Below, piece by piece: positions 19,376 to 28,039 of a stretch of DNA of 64,000 nucleotides. The notes under the pieces were generated by a model that saw only the letters and a program-made list of their open reading frames with translations, was not told the origin of the DNA and searched no databases. How positions within the stretch are numbered: position 1 is the stretch's first letter; every line of letters begins with the position of its first letter. The position numbers were made by a program, and so were the translations under genes. This stretch comes from Nocardia sp. NBC_01730 (lineage in GTDB: Bacteria > Actinomycetota > Actinomycetes > Mycobacteriales > Mycobacteriaceae), in NCBI RefSeq assembly GCF_035920445.1, contig NZ_CP109162.1, positions 3,348,001 through 3,412,000 on the forward strand, read 5' to 3'.

Positions 19376-19524
19376 AGGCCCCCGGACGGTGGATCGCGCG
19401 GGTGGCTTGCAGGTTTGCCCGGCGGTTGGAAGGGGAACGTGGCCGGTGGAATCATTCGGCGGGTACGGTTCGACCGGACAGCAGAGCAGACCGAACACCA
19501 TGGTTCCAGGAACGAGGTTGCACG

Positions 19525-20190
19525 GTGTACGTAGTGATCATGGGTTGCGGACGCGTCGGTTCGTCGCTGGCCTACGCCCTGGTCCGGGTGGGGCACGACG
19601 TCACCGTGATCGATCGGGACCCCAGTTCCTTCCTGCGCCTGGGCCCAGACTTCCCCGGTGAGCAGGTGACCGGTGTCGGTTTCGATCGAGATGTGCTGAT
19701 CAGCGCGGGAATCGAGCGTGCGGACGCGTTCGCGGCCGTCTCCTCCGGCGACAACTCCAACATCATCGCCGCCCGGGTGGCCAGGGAGATGTTCGGCGTG
19801 GAGCGCGTGGTCGCCCGGATCTACGACGCCAAGCGCGCCGCCGTCTACGAGCGCCTCGGCATTCCGACCATCGCGACGGTGCCGTGGACCACCGACCGGT
19901 TCCTGCGGGCGCTCGTCGGCGACCCCAGCACCACCACGTGGCGCGATCCCACCGGAACAGTTGCTGTGACGCAGCTGACGCTGCACGAGGAGTGGTACGG
20001 CCGCACCGTGCGCGATCTGGAGCAGACCATCGCGGCCAGAGTGGCATTCATCATCCGATTCGGCCAGGGACTGCTGCCCGACAGCAAGACCATCGTCCAG
20101 GCCGACGACATCGTCTACGTGGCCGCGGCGTCCGGCTCTGTGGGCGAGGCCGTCGCCCTGGCGGCGAAGCCCCCAGCGAGCGAGGACTGA
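19525..20190 (+). CDS. trkA: TrkA-type potassium uptake regulatory protein (CeoB)
   Basis: A 221-residue cytosolic RCK protein. An N-terminal NAD(H)-binding Rossmann domain opens with GCGRVG at residues 7-12, followed by Asp-ended strand VIDRD, and a C-terminal TrkA_C domain occupies about 140-215. Such subunits gate Trk/Ktr channels or related carriers in response to nucleotides. GTG 19525 starts the protein directly at the first beta strand (VYVVIMG), as in mycobacterial CeoB (Rv2691). The trkB gene follows 2 bp after its stop, so the two are cotranscribed. No TrkH/G channel gene lies in the window; the divergent APC permease is the likely partner. Confidence 0.9.
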   Translation: MYVVIMGCGRVGSSLAYALVRVGHDVTVIDRDPSSFLRLGPDFPGEQVTGVGFDRDVLISAGIERADAFAAVSSGDNSNIIAARVAREMFGVERVVARIYDAKRAAVYERLGIPTIATVPWTTDRFLRALVGDPSTTTWRDPTGTVAVTQLTLHEEWYGRTVRDLEQTIAARVAFIIRFGQGLLPDSKTIVQADDIVYVAAASGSVGEAVALAAKPPASED

Positions 20191-20192
20191 AT

Positions 20193-20864
20193 ATGAAAGT
20201 AGCCATCGCCGGAGCGGGCGCCGTCGGGCGATCGATCGCCAGGGAGCTCCTGCGCGGCGGGCACCGGGTCATGCTGCTGGAACGTCAGCGCGAGCACCTC
20301 GATCCCGCCGCGGTCCCGGATGCCGTCTGGGTGCACGCCGACGCCTGCGAACTCGCGCTGCTGGAGGACGCCGGGCTGGAGACGTACGAGGTGGTCATCG
20401 CGGCCACCGGCGACGACAAGGCGAACCTGGTGCACAGCCTGCTCGCCAAGACCGAGTTCGGGGTGCGCCGGGTGGTGGCGCGGGTGAACGACCCGCGCAA
20501 CGAGTGGCTCTTCGACGCGTCCTGGGGCGTCGATGTCGCGGTGTCCACACCGCGGCTGCTCGCCTCGCTGGTCGAGGAGGCGGTGTCCGTGGGCGATCTG
20601 GTTCGCCTGATGACGCTGCGTCAGGGCCAGGCGAACCTGGTGGAGATAACGCTGCCCGCGGACACCGCGCTGGCAGGCAAGCCGGTGCGCACGCTCACCC
20701 TGCCGCGCGACGCCGCCCTGGTGACGATCCTGCGCGGCGGACGGGTGATCGTGCCACAGCCCGACGACCCGTTCGAGGGCGACGACGAACTGTTGTTCGT
20801 GACCTCGCTGGAGGCCGAGGAAGACCTCCGGTTGGAACTCGCCAATCACGGCATCCGGCCATAA
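20193..20864 (+). CDS. trkB: TrkA-type potassium uptake regulatory protein (CeoC)
   Basis: A 223-residue paralogue of the preceding gene with the same layout: Rossmann motif GAGAVG at residues 7-12, acidic strand end LLERQ, and a C-terminal TrkA_C domain that ends EDLRLELANHG. It matches Mtb CeoC (Rv2692). Paired RCK subunits probably form a hetero-oligomeric ring. ATG 20193 is 2 bp after the trkA stop. It is convergent with the ECF sigma-factor gene 36 bp away. Confidence 0.9.
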   Translation: MKVAIAGAGAVGRSIARELLRGGHRVMLLERQREHLDPAAVPDAVWVHADACELALLEDAGLETYEVVIAATGDDKANLVHSLLAKTEFGVRRVVARVNDPRNEWLFDASWGVDVAVSTPRLLASLVEEAVSVGDLVRLMTLRQGQANLVEITLPADTALAGKPVRTLTLPRDAALVTILRGGRVIVPQPDDPFEGDDELLFVTSLEAEEDLRLELANHGIRP

Positions 20865-20900
20865 CCCTCCGATACGGCTGATGTCCTGATCGGTCGGCGG

Positions 20901-21524
20901 TTACGCGGCCACCTTCAGCTCGGCGCGCAGCTTGTTCAGCGCGCGGTGCTGCATGACCCGGACCACGCCGGGGCTGGTGCCGATGGCCTCCGCGGTCTGT
21001 GCCGCGGACCAGCCGAGCACAATCCGCATGACCAGCACCTTGCGGTGTGTCGGCGCCAGCACCTTCATGAGTTCCCTTGTGGCCGTGCTGCGTTCGGAGG
21101 CCAGCGCCCATTCCTCTGGTCCGGCGGCGGAGGACGCGAAGTCAGGAACGTCGGCCATCGGGTAGGCGGGGTGCTGCTGCTTGCGACGGAACGCGTCGGC
21201 GACCTTGTTGGCCGCGATGCCGTAGACGAAGGCCAGGAACGACTTCCCCTGGTCGTGGTAGCGCGGGATGGCGTTGACGGTGGCCAGCAGGACTTCCTGC
21301 ACGACATCGTCGACGGTGACCTGCAGGTGGGCGGTGTTGCCGAGGCGCGCACGGCAGTAGTGGCGGACCAGCGGGTGCACCATCCGGACGATCTCGGTGA
21401 CCGCCTGGCGGTCGCCCTCGGCCGCGGGACCGATCAGCTTTTCCACCTCGGCCGATACCCGGCGGCTCTCCGACAGAGCGATGTTGTCGTTCTCGGGCAG
21501 TGCCGTGATGTTTTCGGTAGCCAC
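20901..21524 (-). CDS. ECF-type RNA polymerase sigma factor, SigD/ShbA-like
   Basis: A 207-residue sigma-70 family protein. Region 2 includes VRHYCRARLGN and the DDVVQEVLLATVNAIPRYHD segment followed by FLAFVYGIAANKVADAFRR (core binding and -10 recognition). Region 4 includes LAPTHRKVLVMRIVLGWSAA and an HTH with GTSPGVVRVMQHRALNKLR. This pattern fits SigD of mycobacteria and ShbA of Streptomyces. No anti-sigma gene is adjacent, unlike the Mtb sigD locus. It interrupts the trkB-DUF3159 order seen in mycobacteria. Regulon not predictable from sequence. Confidence 0.85.
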   Translation of the reverse strand: MATENITALPENDNIALSESRRVSAEVEKLIGPAAEGDRQAVTEIVRMVHPLVRHYCRARLGNTAHLQVTVDDVVQEVLLATVNAIPRYHDQGKSFLAFVYGIAANKVADAFRRKQQHPAYPMADVPDFASSAAGPEEWALASERSTATRELMKVLAPTHRKVLVMRIVLGWSAAQTAEAIGTSPGVVRVMQHRALNKLRAELKVAA

Positions 21525-21689
21525 GTCCGAGTCCTTCCTTGCCGATCAGTGCGTGTTCTCGGTACGCATTGATCGTCGGACGAACTCTGGTCGGCAACCA
21601 GGCACCCCAGGGTGGGTAACCACCCACCTCGGCGGTGGGACTCACCCCACCCCGGTGGTTTTCGCCGGGCGACGGCGGAGGGTTAACGT

Positions 21690-22385
21690 TCAGGCCGATT
21701 CGGTGGCGGCCACCGTCTTGGTGGGCAGATGGCCGGCGCGGCGGACGGCCCAGACGGTGACGGCCAGCGCCACCGCGGTCAGCGGCCACCCCATGGCGAT
21801 GCGCGCGAACGCGAGCCACCCGGTCCGGTCGGTGTCGTAGAGCTGCGACTGCACCAGGTAGCGGGCGCCGAACACCACAACCCAGGTGGCGGTGGCCAGG
21901 TCGTAGAAGCGCACCAACCTCCGGTCGGACCGCCAGTCCGAGCCGTGGCCGTTCAGCACGCCCCACATCACGCCGACCAGCGGCCAGCGGACCAGGATGG
22001 AGACGAGGAACACCCCGGCGTAGACGAGGCTGGTGTAGATGCCGAACAGGAAGAACCCCTTGGCCTCGCCCATCCGGTACGCGATGAAGGCGCAGATCCC
22101 GACGCCGAAGAACCCGGAGATGGCCGGTTGGACCGGACTACGCCGCACCAGGCGCCAGACCAGGATGGCGGCGGCCACGCCGAGGGCCGCCCAGATCGCC
22201 ACGGCCAGCCCGGCGACACTGTTCACGGGGACGAACACCACAACAGGGAGCGTCGAGTAGATCAGGCCGCTGAATCCGCCCAGTTGTTCGAGGAGGGTCT
22301 GCTCGGCACGTTCTTCGTCACGGCCGTCGGGCGCATCCGGCCCGGTGTGATCGCCTGAGCCTGCGTTGTCGTTGCTCGATGGCAT
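21690..22385 (-). CDS. DUF3159 integral membrane protein
   Basis: A 231-residue protein with an acidic cytosolic N terminus of about 35 residues and around six hydrophobic helices. FGARYLVQSQLYDTD near residue 175 is characteristic of the DUF3159 family (Mtb Rv2693c). It is 3 bp downstream of the OB-fold gene on the same strand. Function unknown. The 165 bp between its stop and the sigma-factor start contains low-information sequence with several GGTGG/CCACC stretches. Confidence 0.85.
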   Translation of the reverse strand: MPSSNDNAGSGDHTGPDAPDGRDEERAEQTLLEQLGGFSGLIYSTLPVVVFVPVNSVAGLAVAIWAALGVAAAILVWRLVRRSPVQPAISGFFGVGICAFIAYRMGEAKGFFLFGIYTSLVYAGVFLVSILVRWPLVGVMWGVLNGHGSDWRSDRRLVRFYDLATATWVVVFGARYLVQSQLYDTDRTGWLAFARIAMGWPLTAVALAVTVWAVRRAGHLPTKTVAATESA

Positions 22386-22388
22386 ACG

Positions 22389-22763
22389 TCAGCTGTTCCC
22401 GCGCAATTCGTAGTAGGGGTTGTAGATCACCTTGCGGCCGTCGCGGTCGCCCACGCGGCCGCGGACCAGGATGCGCCGACCCGGCTCGATACCGGGAATG
22501 CGCCTGCGCCCGATCCACACCAAGGTGATGGCATCGGTGCCGTCGAAGAACTCCGCCTGCACACTGGCGCCCGCGGACTTGGGACACGCTTCGACACTGC
22601 GGAGCCTACCGAGCATCGTGGCCTCGTCACCGCGCCGACACTCCGACGCCCGACAAGCTCCTGATGCCTCCGATGTCTCGGCCAACTCTTCGGCATCCAA
22701 CTGATCGATGTCTTCGGTCAGTCTGCGGCCCAGACGTCGAAAATAACCTGAGGCTGCGGACAT
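22389..22763 (-). CDS. OB-fold nucleic acid-binding protein
   Basis: A 124-residue small protein, counterpart of Mtb Rv2694c. After an acidic helical N terminus (LTEDIDQLDAEELAE), residues about 50-120 form an OB-fold: GRLRSVEACP, VQAEFFDGTDAITLVWIGRR, then GRRILVRGRVGDRDGRKVIYNP. ATG 22763 begins MSAASGYFRRLGRRL, the usual family start. It is followed after 3 bp by DUF3159, so they form an operon. Single-stranded nucleic acid binding is a family-level expectation only. Confidence 0.8.
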   Translation of the reverse strand: MSAASGYFRRLGRRLTEDIDQLDAEELAETSEASGACRASECRRGDEATMLGRLRSVEACPKSAGASVQAEFFDGTDAITLVWIGRRRIPGIEPGRRILVRGRVGDRDGRKVIYNPYYELRGNS

Positions 22764-22891
22764 TGTGCACGCTCTCCTGCATAGAGCAGATGGCGTGGGT
22801 CGCACACCATCATCGGTTTCCAATTCACGACCGGCTGGGCCGTACACCGCCACTGTAGATGGGCTGGGCCACCCCCGCTACGCTCGGACCG

Positions 22892-23587
22892 ATGTTCGAC
22901 TCCGCACACCCCGCTCACATCGTAGCGCTGCCCGGTACCGGGTCCGACGCCGATTTCGCCAGGCGCGCGTTCGGCCCGGCCGGCGCCGCGCGCGGTCTCG
23001 ACCTGATCGCGGTGGAACCCGATCCGCGCGACGTGGTCGCCAGCTGCCGGGCCGCGCTGGACGTGGCGGCCCGCTCGGGGCCGGTGCTGGTGGCCGGGAT
23101 CTCGCTGGGCGCCGCGATCGCGCTGGAGTGGGCGGCCGAGCATCCGGATCGAGTCGTGGGCGTGGTCGCGGCGCTGCCCGGGTGGACCGGACCCGACACC
23201 GCCGCATGTCCAGCCGCATTGAGCGCGGCTGCCACCGCGGCGCAGCTGCGCGCCGACGGTCTGGCCGCGGTGATCGAGCGAATGCGAGCCAGCAGCCCGC
23301 GGTGGCTGGCTGACGCGCTCACCCAGTCGTGGCGGGCGCAATGGCCGCATCTGCCCGAGGCGCTGCAGGAGGCCGCCGACTACAAGTGGCCGGACGCCGA
23401 GCGGCTGGCCACCTTCACCCTGCCGGTCGCCGTGATCACCGCCGTCGACGACCCGGTGCATCCGGCGGCGGTGGCCGAGGAGTGGGCGGCGCTGGTGCCG
23501 CGTTCGCGGCTGCACCGGATCACCTTGGACGAGCTGGGCGCCGACCCCGCGATCCTGGGACACGTGGGAATCGGCGCCTTCGGCTGA
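22892..23587 (+). CDS. Alpha/beta-hydrolase family protein
   Basis: A 231-residue cytosolic hydrolase-fold protein (Mtb Rv2695 by position). The nucleophile elbow is GISLG in VAGISLGAAIALEWA, giving a serine nucleophile. A candidate acid is in VAVITAVDDPVHP and the histidine in ILGHVGIGAFG at the extreme C terminus. The start is taken at ATG 22892 (MFDSAHPAHIVALPG) because strand 1 follows at once; ATG 22859 is an alternative adding 11 residues. It is divergent from the OB-fold gene. Substrate unknown. Confidence 0.78.
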   Translation: MFDSAHPAHIVALPGTGSDADFARRAFGPAGAARGLDLIAVEPDPRDVVASCRAALDVAARSGPVLVAGISLGAAIALEWAAEHPDRVVGVVAALPGWTGPDTAACPAALSAAATAAQLRADGLAAVIERMRASSPRWLADALTQSWRAQWPHLPEALQEAADYKWPDAERLATFTLPVAVITAVDDPVHPAAVAEEWAALVPRSRLHRITLDELGADPAILGHVGIGAFG

Positions 23588-23599
23588 ACTCGGGCCTGA

Positions 23600-24487
23600 T
23601 CAGTTCAAGCCGAGCTGCTGCATGGCCGAGCCGTCCGCGCCGCGCCGCGGTCCCTCGGGCATGCGTGGGGGCAGGACGCTGGGCGGCCCGGTCTGCGCCG
23701 CGGCCGCCTGCGCCGACATTGCCTGCTGCTGCGCCTCGACCTGCTGCTGATGGGCCGCGGCCAATTGCTCGGACAGCTGCTGCGGCAACACCACCGGCAG
23801 CGGCTCACGCACCGGCAGCGGGTCTTCGCCGCGCCGGACCACTGTTTCGCTCAGGATGGCTCTCGCCGCCCTGACCAGCGGACTGCCGTCGTTCGCCGCA
23901 CCCGAGGGGCCGGCGGCGACCAGACGCAGCATCCAGCGGTAGCCGTCCACGCCGATGAAACGCAGGTCGGCACCCTCGGTGATGGCCAGCAACTCGCGGC
24001 CCCACGGCCCGTTCTCCACCGAGACCCTGGCGCCGTCCTTGCGCAGCGATTCGGCGAGGTCCGCGGCGACCAGACGCCATTGGCCCTCCGACTTGGGCGC
24101 GGCATAGGCCGCGACCGTGATCCGGCCGTGCTCGGTGGCCAAGTGCACCGCCTGCGGCTGACCATCCGGCGTCATCTCGACCTGCAGCTGTCCGCCCGGT
24201 GGGACCGGTAGGAGCACCGATCCGAGGTCGAGCCGCTTCTCGGACACCTTCTCCAGCAGCTCGGCGACGTCCTCGAAGTCGTACGGGCCGGGCTGCCCTT
24301 GCGGCGTGTCGGCGTCGAAGTCCACTCCCGCGTACGAGCGCTCGTCGGTCGGGGCATCGTCGCCGTAGTCGTCGTAGTCGTACTCGTTGACGTCGGCCGG
24401 CCCGTATTCGGCGTCGTCGTAGTCGTCGGCCTCGTCGTATCGGTCGTCCGCGTACTGGTCCGACGACTTCTTTCGCTTTCCGAACAT
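23600..24487 (-). CDS. DUF3710 domain-containing protein
   Basis: A 295-residue protein (Mtb Rv2696c). It starts with a basic patch MFGKRKKSS, continues with a highly acidic Asp/Tyr-rich segment to about residue 60, then a DUF3710 beta-rich core (DLGSVLLPVPPGGQLQVEM to GVDGYRWMLRLVAAGP) and a Gln/Ala-rich C-terminal tail. Two ATGs compete: 24496, which overlaps the dut stop as ATGA but sits only 1 nt from the GGAGG, and 24487, placed 10 nt after it. I favour 24487. It is translationally linked to dut. Function unknown. Confidence 0.82.
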   Translation of the reverse strand: MFGKRKKSSDQYADDRYDEADDYDDAEYGPADVNEYDYDDYGDDAPTDERSYAGVDFDADTPQGQPGPYDFEDVAELLEKVSEKRLDLGSVLLPVPPGGQLQVEMTPDGQPQAVHLATEHGRITVAAYAAPKSEGQWRLVAADLAESLRKDGARVSVENGPWGRELLAITEGADLRFIGVDGYRWMLRLVAAGPSGAANDGSPLVRAARAILSETVVRRGEDPLPVREPLPVVLPQQLSEQLAAAHQQQVEAQQQAMSAQAAAAQTGPPSVLPPRMPEGPRRGADGSAMQQLGLN

Positions 24488-24492
24488 TCCCG

Positions 24493-24993
24493 TCATGCCT
24501 CCTTGCCGGTCGCCCGGCCCGCCCCACTCGTCCGCACGATCAGGCTCGCGTGACCGCCGCTGGAGCCGTGGCCATCCGCACCCCGTGTCGTCTCGTCCAG
24601 CGAGTCGACCTCCACGAAATCCACCAGCTCCACCCGCTGCACCAGCAGCTGCGCGATCCGGTCGCCTCGGCGCAGTTCGATCGGCGTGCGCGGGTCGTGA
24701 TTGATCAGGCACACCTTGATCTCGCCCCGATACCCCGCGTCGACCGTGCCGGGGGTGTTCACCACCGACAGCCCGGTCTTCGCCGCGAGGCCCGAGCGCG
24801 GGTGGATCAGCCCGACCGTGCCGACCGGTAGCGCGACGGCCACACCGGTGCCGACCAGCATTCGCTCGCCCGGCTCCAGGATGACGTCTTGTGTGGTGCA
24901 CAGGTCCACGCCCGCGTCGCCGTCATGGGCGCGCGTGGGCACGGGAATGCCGGGATCGAGCCGCAGCATTGGTATGGGTGAAAGTGCGCTCAC
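24493..24993 (-). CDS. dut: Deoxyuridine 5'-triphosphate nucleotidohydrolase
   Basis: A 166-residue dUTPase that converts dUTP to dUMP, limiting uracil in DNA and feeding thymidylate synthesis. Five trimeric dUTPase motifs are visible: HDGDAGVDL near 23-31, [27 protein letters not shown] and the C-terminal Gly-rich GSSGGHASL. The actinobacterial pattern and length are normal. ATG 24993 is used; a second ATG at 24969 is possible. The end overlaps the next gene's first ATG, so the pair is an operon. It is divergent from the DUF3093 gene. Confidence 0.95.
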   Translation of the reverse strand: MSALSPIPMLRLDPGIPVPTRAHDGDAGVDLCTTQDVILEPGERMLVGTGVAVALPVGTVGLIHPRSGLAAKTGLSVVNTPGTVDAGYRGEIKVCLINHDPRTPIELRRGDRIAQLLVQRVELVDFVEVDSLDETTRGADGHGSSGGHASLIVRTSGAGRATGKEA

Positions 24994-25045
24994 GTTGGAC
25001 GAGCCTACGCGTAGGCTGGTCGCCCTCGTGACTTAGTGTTGACTC

Positions 25046-25558
25046 GTGTCGGACCAGCCCAACCCCGTGACCATGGACGAGAAAAAGCAGCCCGGACACC
25101 CCTACCGTGAGCGCCTATGGGTGCCGCTGTGGTGGTGGCCGGTGGGGTTTGCCATCACAGGGTTGCTCGCCGCGGAAATCCATATGGGCGCTCCCGGATT
25201 GCGCGCCTGGCTGCCTTATACGCTGTTGTTTCCTGTCCCGGTCTGGGTGCTGCTGTGGTTGAGCCGGCACCGGGTCGAAGTGCTACCGGATGCGGCCGGC
25301 ACACCGGAGCTGCGCGCCGATCGCGCACATCTGCCGGTGAATTTCGTGGCCCGCGCGGCCACCGTGGCCGCCACCGCCAAAAGCGCGGCGCTAGGCCGCC
25401 AGCTCGACCCCGCCGCCTATGTACAACATCGCCCCTGGGTCGGGCCGATGGTTCTGCTCGTACTCGACGACCCGGACGACCCGACGCCGTACTGGCTGGT
25501 CAGTACGCGACGGCCCGAACAGGTCCTTGCCGCGCTCGGTCTTCCGAGCGCGGGCTGA
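25046..25558 (+). CDS. DUF3093 membrane protein
   Basis: A 170-residue protein (Mtb Rv2698). Two closely spaced hydrophobic helices (about 30-48 and 56-72) follow the family motif YRERLWVPLWWW, and the C-terminal 100 residues are soluble and contain LPVNFVARAATVA and DPAAYVQHRPWVGP. GTG 25046 gives MSDQPNP; ATG 25073 is an alternative. The start lies 52 bp from dut on the opposite strand. It converges on the DUF4193 gene. Function unknown. Confidence 0.83.
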   Translation: MSDQPNPVTMDEKKQPGHPYRERLWVPLWWWPVGFAITGLLAAEIHMGAPGLRAWLPYTLLFPVPVWVLLWLSRHRVEVLPDAAGTPELRADRAHLPVNFVARAATVAATAKSAALGRQLDPAAYVQHRPWVGPMVLLVLDDPDDPTPYWLVSTRRPEQVLAALGLPSAG

Positions 25559-25580
25559 TAGTGCCCGATCTCGTGGGAGA

Positions 25581-25883
25581 TCAGGCGGCGCAGTCCATGC
25601 AGATCATCTGACCGCCCTTGTCGCTGGCCAGCCTGCTCCGATGATGAACAAGGAAACAGCTGGAGCAGGTGAACTCGTCGGCCTGCTTCGGGATCACCCG
25701 AACCGTCAGCACTTCCTCGGACAAGTCGGCGCCGGGAAGCTCGAACGACTCCGCGGTATCGGATTCGTCGATATCCACGACGGCGGACTGTGCCTCGTTA
25801 CGACGAGCCTTCAGCTCCTCCAGCGAATCTTCCGACACATCGTCGGATTCGGTGCGCCTCGGTGCGTCATAGTCGGTTGCCAT
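25581..25883 (-). CDS. DUF4193 zinc-ribbon-like protein
   Basis: A 100-residue, strongly acidic protein (Mtb Rv2699c), one of the most conserved small actinobacterial proteins. It starts MATDYDAPRRTESDDVSEDS. A C-terminal pair of CxxC motifs, CSSC near 73-76 and CMDC near 95-98, suggests a zinc ribbon. ATG 25883 is the conserved start; the frame is open further but without protein character. It is divergent from cei with 370 bp between. Function unknown. Confidence 0.85.
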   Translation of the reverse strand: MATDYDAPRRTESDDVSEDSLEELKARRNEAQSAVVDIDESDTAESFELPGADLSEEVLTVRVIPKQADEFTCSSCFLVHHRSRLASDKGGQMICMDCAA

Positions 25884-26253
25884 GTCGTCTTCCCCTCGTC
25901 CTAACTCCGTATATCCCGGACCGGTCCGCTCACACCCGATTCCTGCCGAAATCGAGGCGACCGGTACCGCCCCGCCGGTGGTGCACGTCACACGTGCACC
26001 GGTCACCTATCAGGGCGGATCGGGCGGATCCACTCCGGATAGCGATCGGTAAACGCAGGGCATGCCCTTCTTGTTCCCGCGACCGACCACCGATTTCGCC
26101 GCCGGTGATTCGATCTGGGCCGCCAGACAATAGCGGACCCTGGGGAAAAAGTCGCAATCAAAACACAGACGAGTCGAAACTGAGGGGCAATCGACACGAT
26201 CCGTGGAACTCGCCGAGACCTTGTGCACCGCCCGCAACACATTTTCGTAGAGT
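25884..26253. other. Long divergent intergenic region, DUF4193 to cei
   Basis: These 370 bp contain no convincing gene. The part from about 26100 to 26250 is less GC-rich than its surroundings, as expected for promoters. A perfect inverted repeat lies at 25980-26000 (separate entry). No riboswitch pattern was recognised. Confidence 0.6.
25980..26000. promoter_or_regulatory. Perfect 9-3-9 inverted repeat between DUF4193 and cei
   Basis: GGTGCACGT, then CAC, then ACGTGCACC: a perfect 9-bp dyad with a 3-nt centre. It is 97 bp upstream of the DUF4193 start and 254 bp from cei. In a divergent region a terminator is less likely than an operator; no regulator can be assigned. Confidence 0.5.
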
Positions 26254-26937
26254 GTGCTGGTGGTTTCACTGATCACCGAAGGCAGGGCGACGGATCCGCA
26301 AGGTCGCCCCTTCCTTCGGCGCCGCCCCCAGCCCTGGCTCATCATGCTCGGCGTTCTCGCGTTGATCTGCGGGATCGTCTGGATCAAGGCCTTGACGACA
26401 CACGACGCCGACACGACCGCGATGGCATGCAACTCTCCGAGTCCGGCCACCGACCCCGGTGCGCCGCAGCCGGTTCCGCTCGGCCAGCGGGTCGGCGCGG
26501 GTCGGCTGCAGGACGTGGAACCCGCAGCGCTCGCGGCGAGCAAGGCACGCGTACTGAACGCGAACAACCAGCGCGGTCAGGCCGCGCACGTCGCCGCCCA
26601 GCTCGGCGACCTCGGTTTCGCGAGCGCGCCGGGAACCCAATATGGCAACGATTCGGTATACGTGAACGGCGACCTGGAATGCACCGGCCAGATCCGCTTC
26701 GGGGTAAGCGGCCGTCCGGCCGCCGCCTCCGTGCAGTTGGTCGCGCCGTGCGCCGAGCTGATCGAGGATCAGCGCGGCGACGACACGGTCGATCTTGTGC
26801 TCGGCTCCCTGTTCCGGGACATCCGGCCCAGCAACGACGCCGAGGAGGTGCTGCGTTCGCTGAAGAACCCGGCGCCGGGCAACTCGACCTCGATCGACAT
26901 CGAGCTGCTCGACGCGGCCCGGCAGGCTCGCTGCTGA
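26254..26937 (+). CDS. cei: Envelope integrity protein Cei
   Basis: A 227-residue membrane-anchored protein (Mtb Rv2700). One hydrophobic helix at about residues 29-47 (WLIMLGVLALICGIVWIKAL) is preceded by a basic cytosolic end, so the rest is outside the membrane. The exported part resembles LytR_C-type domains, with RVLNANNQRGQAAHVAAQL and paired cysteines. In M. tuberculosis it supports cell-envelope integrity and drug tolerance. The start is a GTG at 26254 or 26260; no ATG is available. Its stop abuts the suhB stop on the other strand. Confidence 0.82.
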   Translation: MLVVSLITEGRATDPQGRPFLRRRPQPWLIMLGVLALICGIVWIKALTTHDADTTAMACNSPSPATDPGAPQPVPLGQRVGAGRLQDVEPAALAASKARVLNANNQRGQAAHVAAQLGDLGFASAPGTQYGNDSVYVNGDLECTGQIRFGVSGRPAAASVQLVAPCAELIEDQRGDDTVDLVLGSLFRDIRPSNDAEEVLRSLKNPAPGNSTSIDIELLDAARQARC

Positions 26938-27861
26938 TCAGCGATCGGGAATCGGCTCGGTAGCGCCGACCCGGTTCAGCAGCTCCCCGAGTTCGTCGGC
27001 GATGCCGGGCGCGGCGGCGAGCACCAGGTCACCATCGGTGCCCGGCGCCGTCGCGGGCGGAAGGGTCAGCTTCGCGCCCGCCTCCGCGGCGATCAGCGCC
27101 CCCGCGCCCCAGTCCCAGGCGTTGAGACCGTGCTCGTAGTAGGCGTCCACCCGGCCTGCCGCGACATGGCACAGGTCCAGCGCGCCCGCGCCGAAGCGGC
27201 GGATGTCACGCACGTGCGGCAACACCTGCGCGACCAGCTCGGCCTGCCTGGTCCTGCGCTGTCTGCCGTAGGCGAATCCGGTGGCCACCAGCGACATCGA
27301 GACCGATTCGACCGACGTGCACCGCAGATGCTCCACCGCGCCGTCGGCGCCGACGCACAGTGCCCCGAGCCCGAGCCCGGCGCTGTAGGTCGCCGCCCGC
27401 GCGACGTCCACCACGGCGCCCGCGACCGGCCGCCCGCCGCGCAGCGCGGACACCGAGACCGCGTAGCCGGGGATGCCGTAGAGGAAGTTGACGGTGCCGT
27501 CGATCGGATCCACGACCCAGTGGATGGTGTCCGCGGTCGCGTCGTCGAGGCTGCCGCCACCCTCCTCGCCGAGGATCGGGTCGCCGGGACGCTGCTCGGC
27601 GAGAAGTCTTCGGATCAGATCTTCGGTCTCGGTGTCCACGATGGTCACCGGGTCGGTCGCGTGGCTCTTGGTCTGCACGGCGCCGTCGTCGTACGCGCCG
27701 GCGGGCCCGAACACCTCGGGGCGGCGGGCGCGGACATGGGCGGCGGCGGTCTCGGCGAGGTCGACCGCGACGCGGCGCAGGTCGGCCTCGTCGCCGCGCG
27801 CGACGATGGCGACGACGGATTCGGAGCTGTAGTCGGTCACTGACGATGAGATTTCCGGCAC
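26938..27861 (-). CDS. suhB: Inositol-1-monophosphatase family protein
   Basis: A 307-residue Mg-dependent phosphatase (Mtb SuhB, Rv2701c). Metal ligands are in LGEEGGG (Glu99, Glu100) and in DPIDGTVNF at 118-126 (Asp118, Asp121), with the C-terminal WDWGAGALIAAEAG motif. It hydrolyses inositol-1-phosphate, needed for phosphatidylinositol and mycothiol synthesis. The N-terminal 25 residues are variable. Its stop abuts that of cei with no spacer, so transcripts converge and overlap. Confidence 0.92.
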   Translation of the reverse strand: MPEISSSVTDYSSESVVAIVARGDEADLRRVAVDLAETAAAHVRARRPEVFGPAGAYDDGAVQTKSHATDPVTIVDTETEDLIRRLLAEQRPGDPILGEEGGGSLDDATADTIHWVVDPIDGTVNFLYGIPGYAVSVSALRGGRPVAGAVVDVARAATYSAGLGLGALCVGADGAVEHLRCTSVESVSMSLVATGFAYGRQRRTRQAELVAQVLPHVRDIRRFGAGALDLCHVAAGRVDAYYEHGLNAWDWGAGALIAAEAGAKLTLPPATAPGTDGDLVLAAAPGIADELGELLNRVGATEPIPDR

Positions 27862-28039
27862 GCCCCTATCGCATCACAGATCCTCGGGGAACGCGCAGCA
27901 TCGATCTCGCATTACTCTTGTCGTGCACGACACAGCGCCGTCGTCGGGTACCTCACCGCAACGCATCCGTGCGGCGCTGTGGGACCTGCGCGGCGGCGCT
28001 GTCATCACACCGGCCAGCACAGGGAAACGAGGGTAGGTC

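Noticed and set aside
18455..19534. 359-codon plus-strand frame opposite the permease gene
   Set aside because: It is a shadow of the permease gene; its His/Arg/Glu-rich translation is typical of antisense high-GC DNA.
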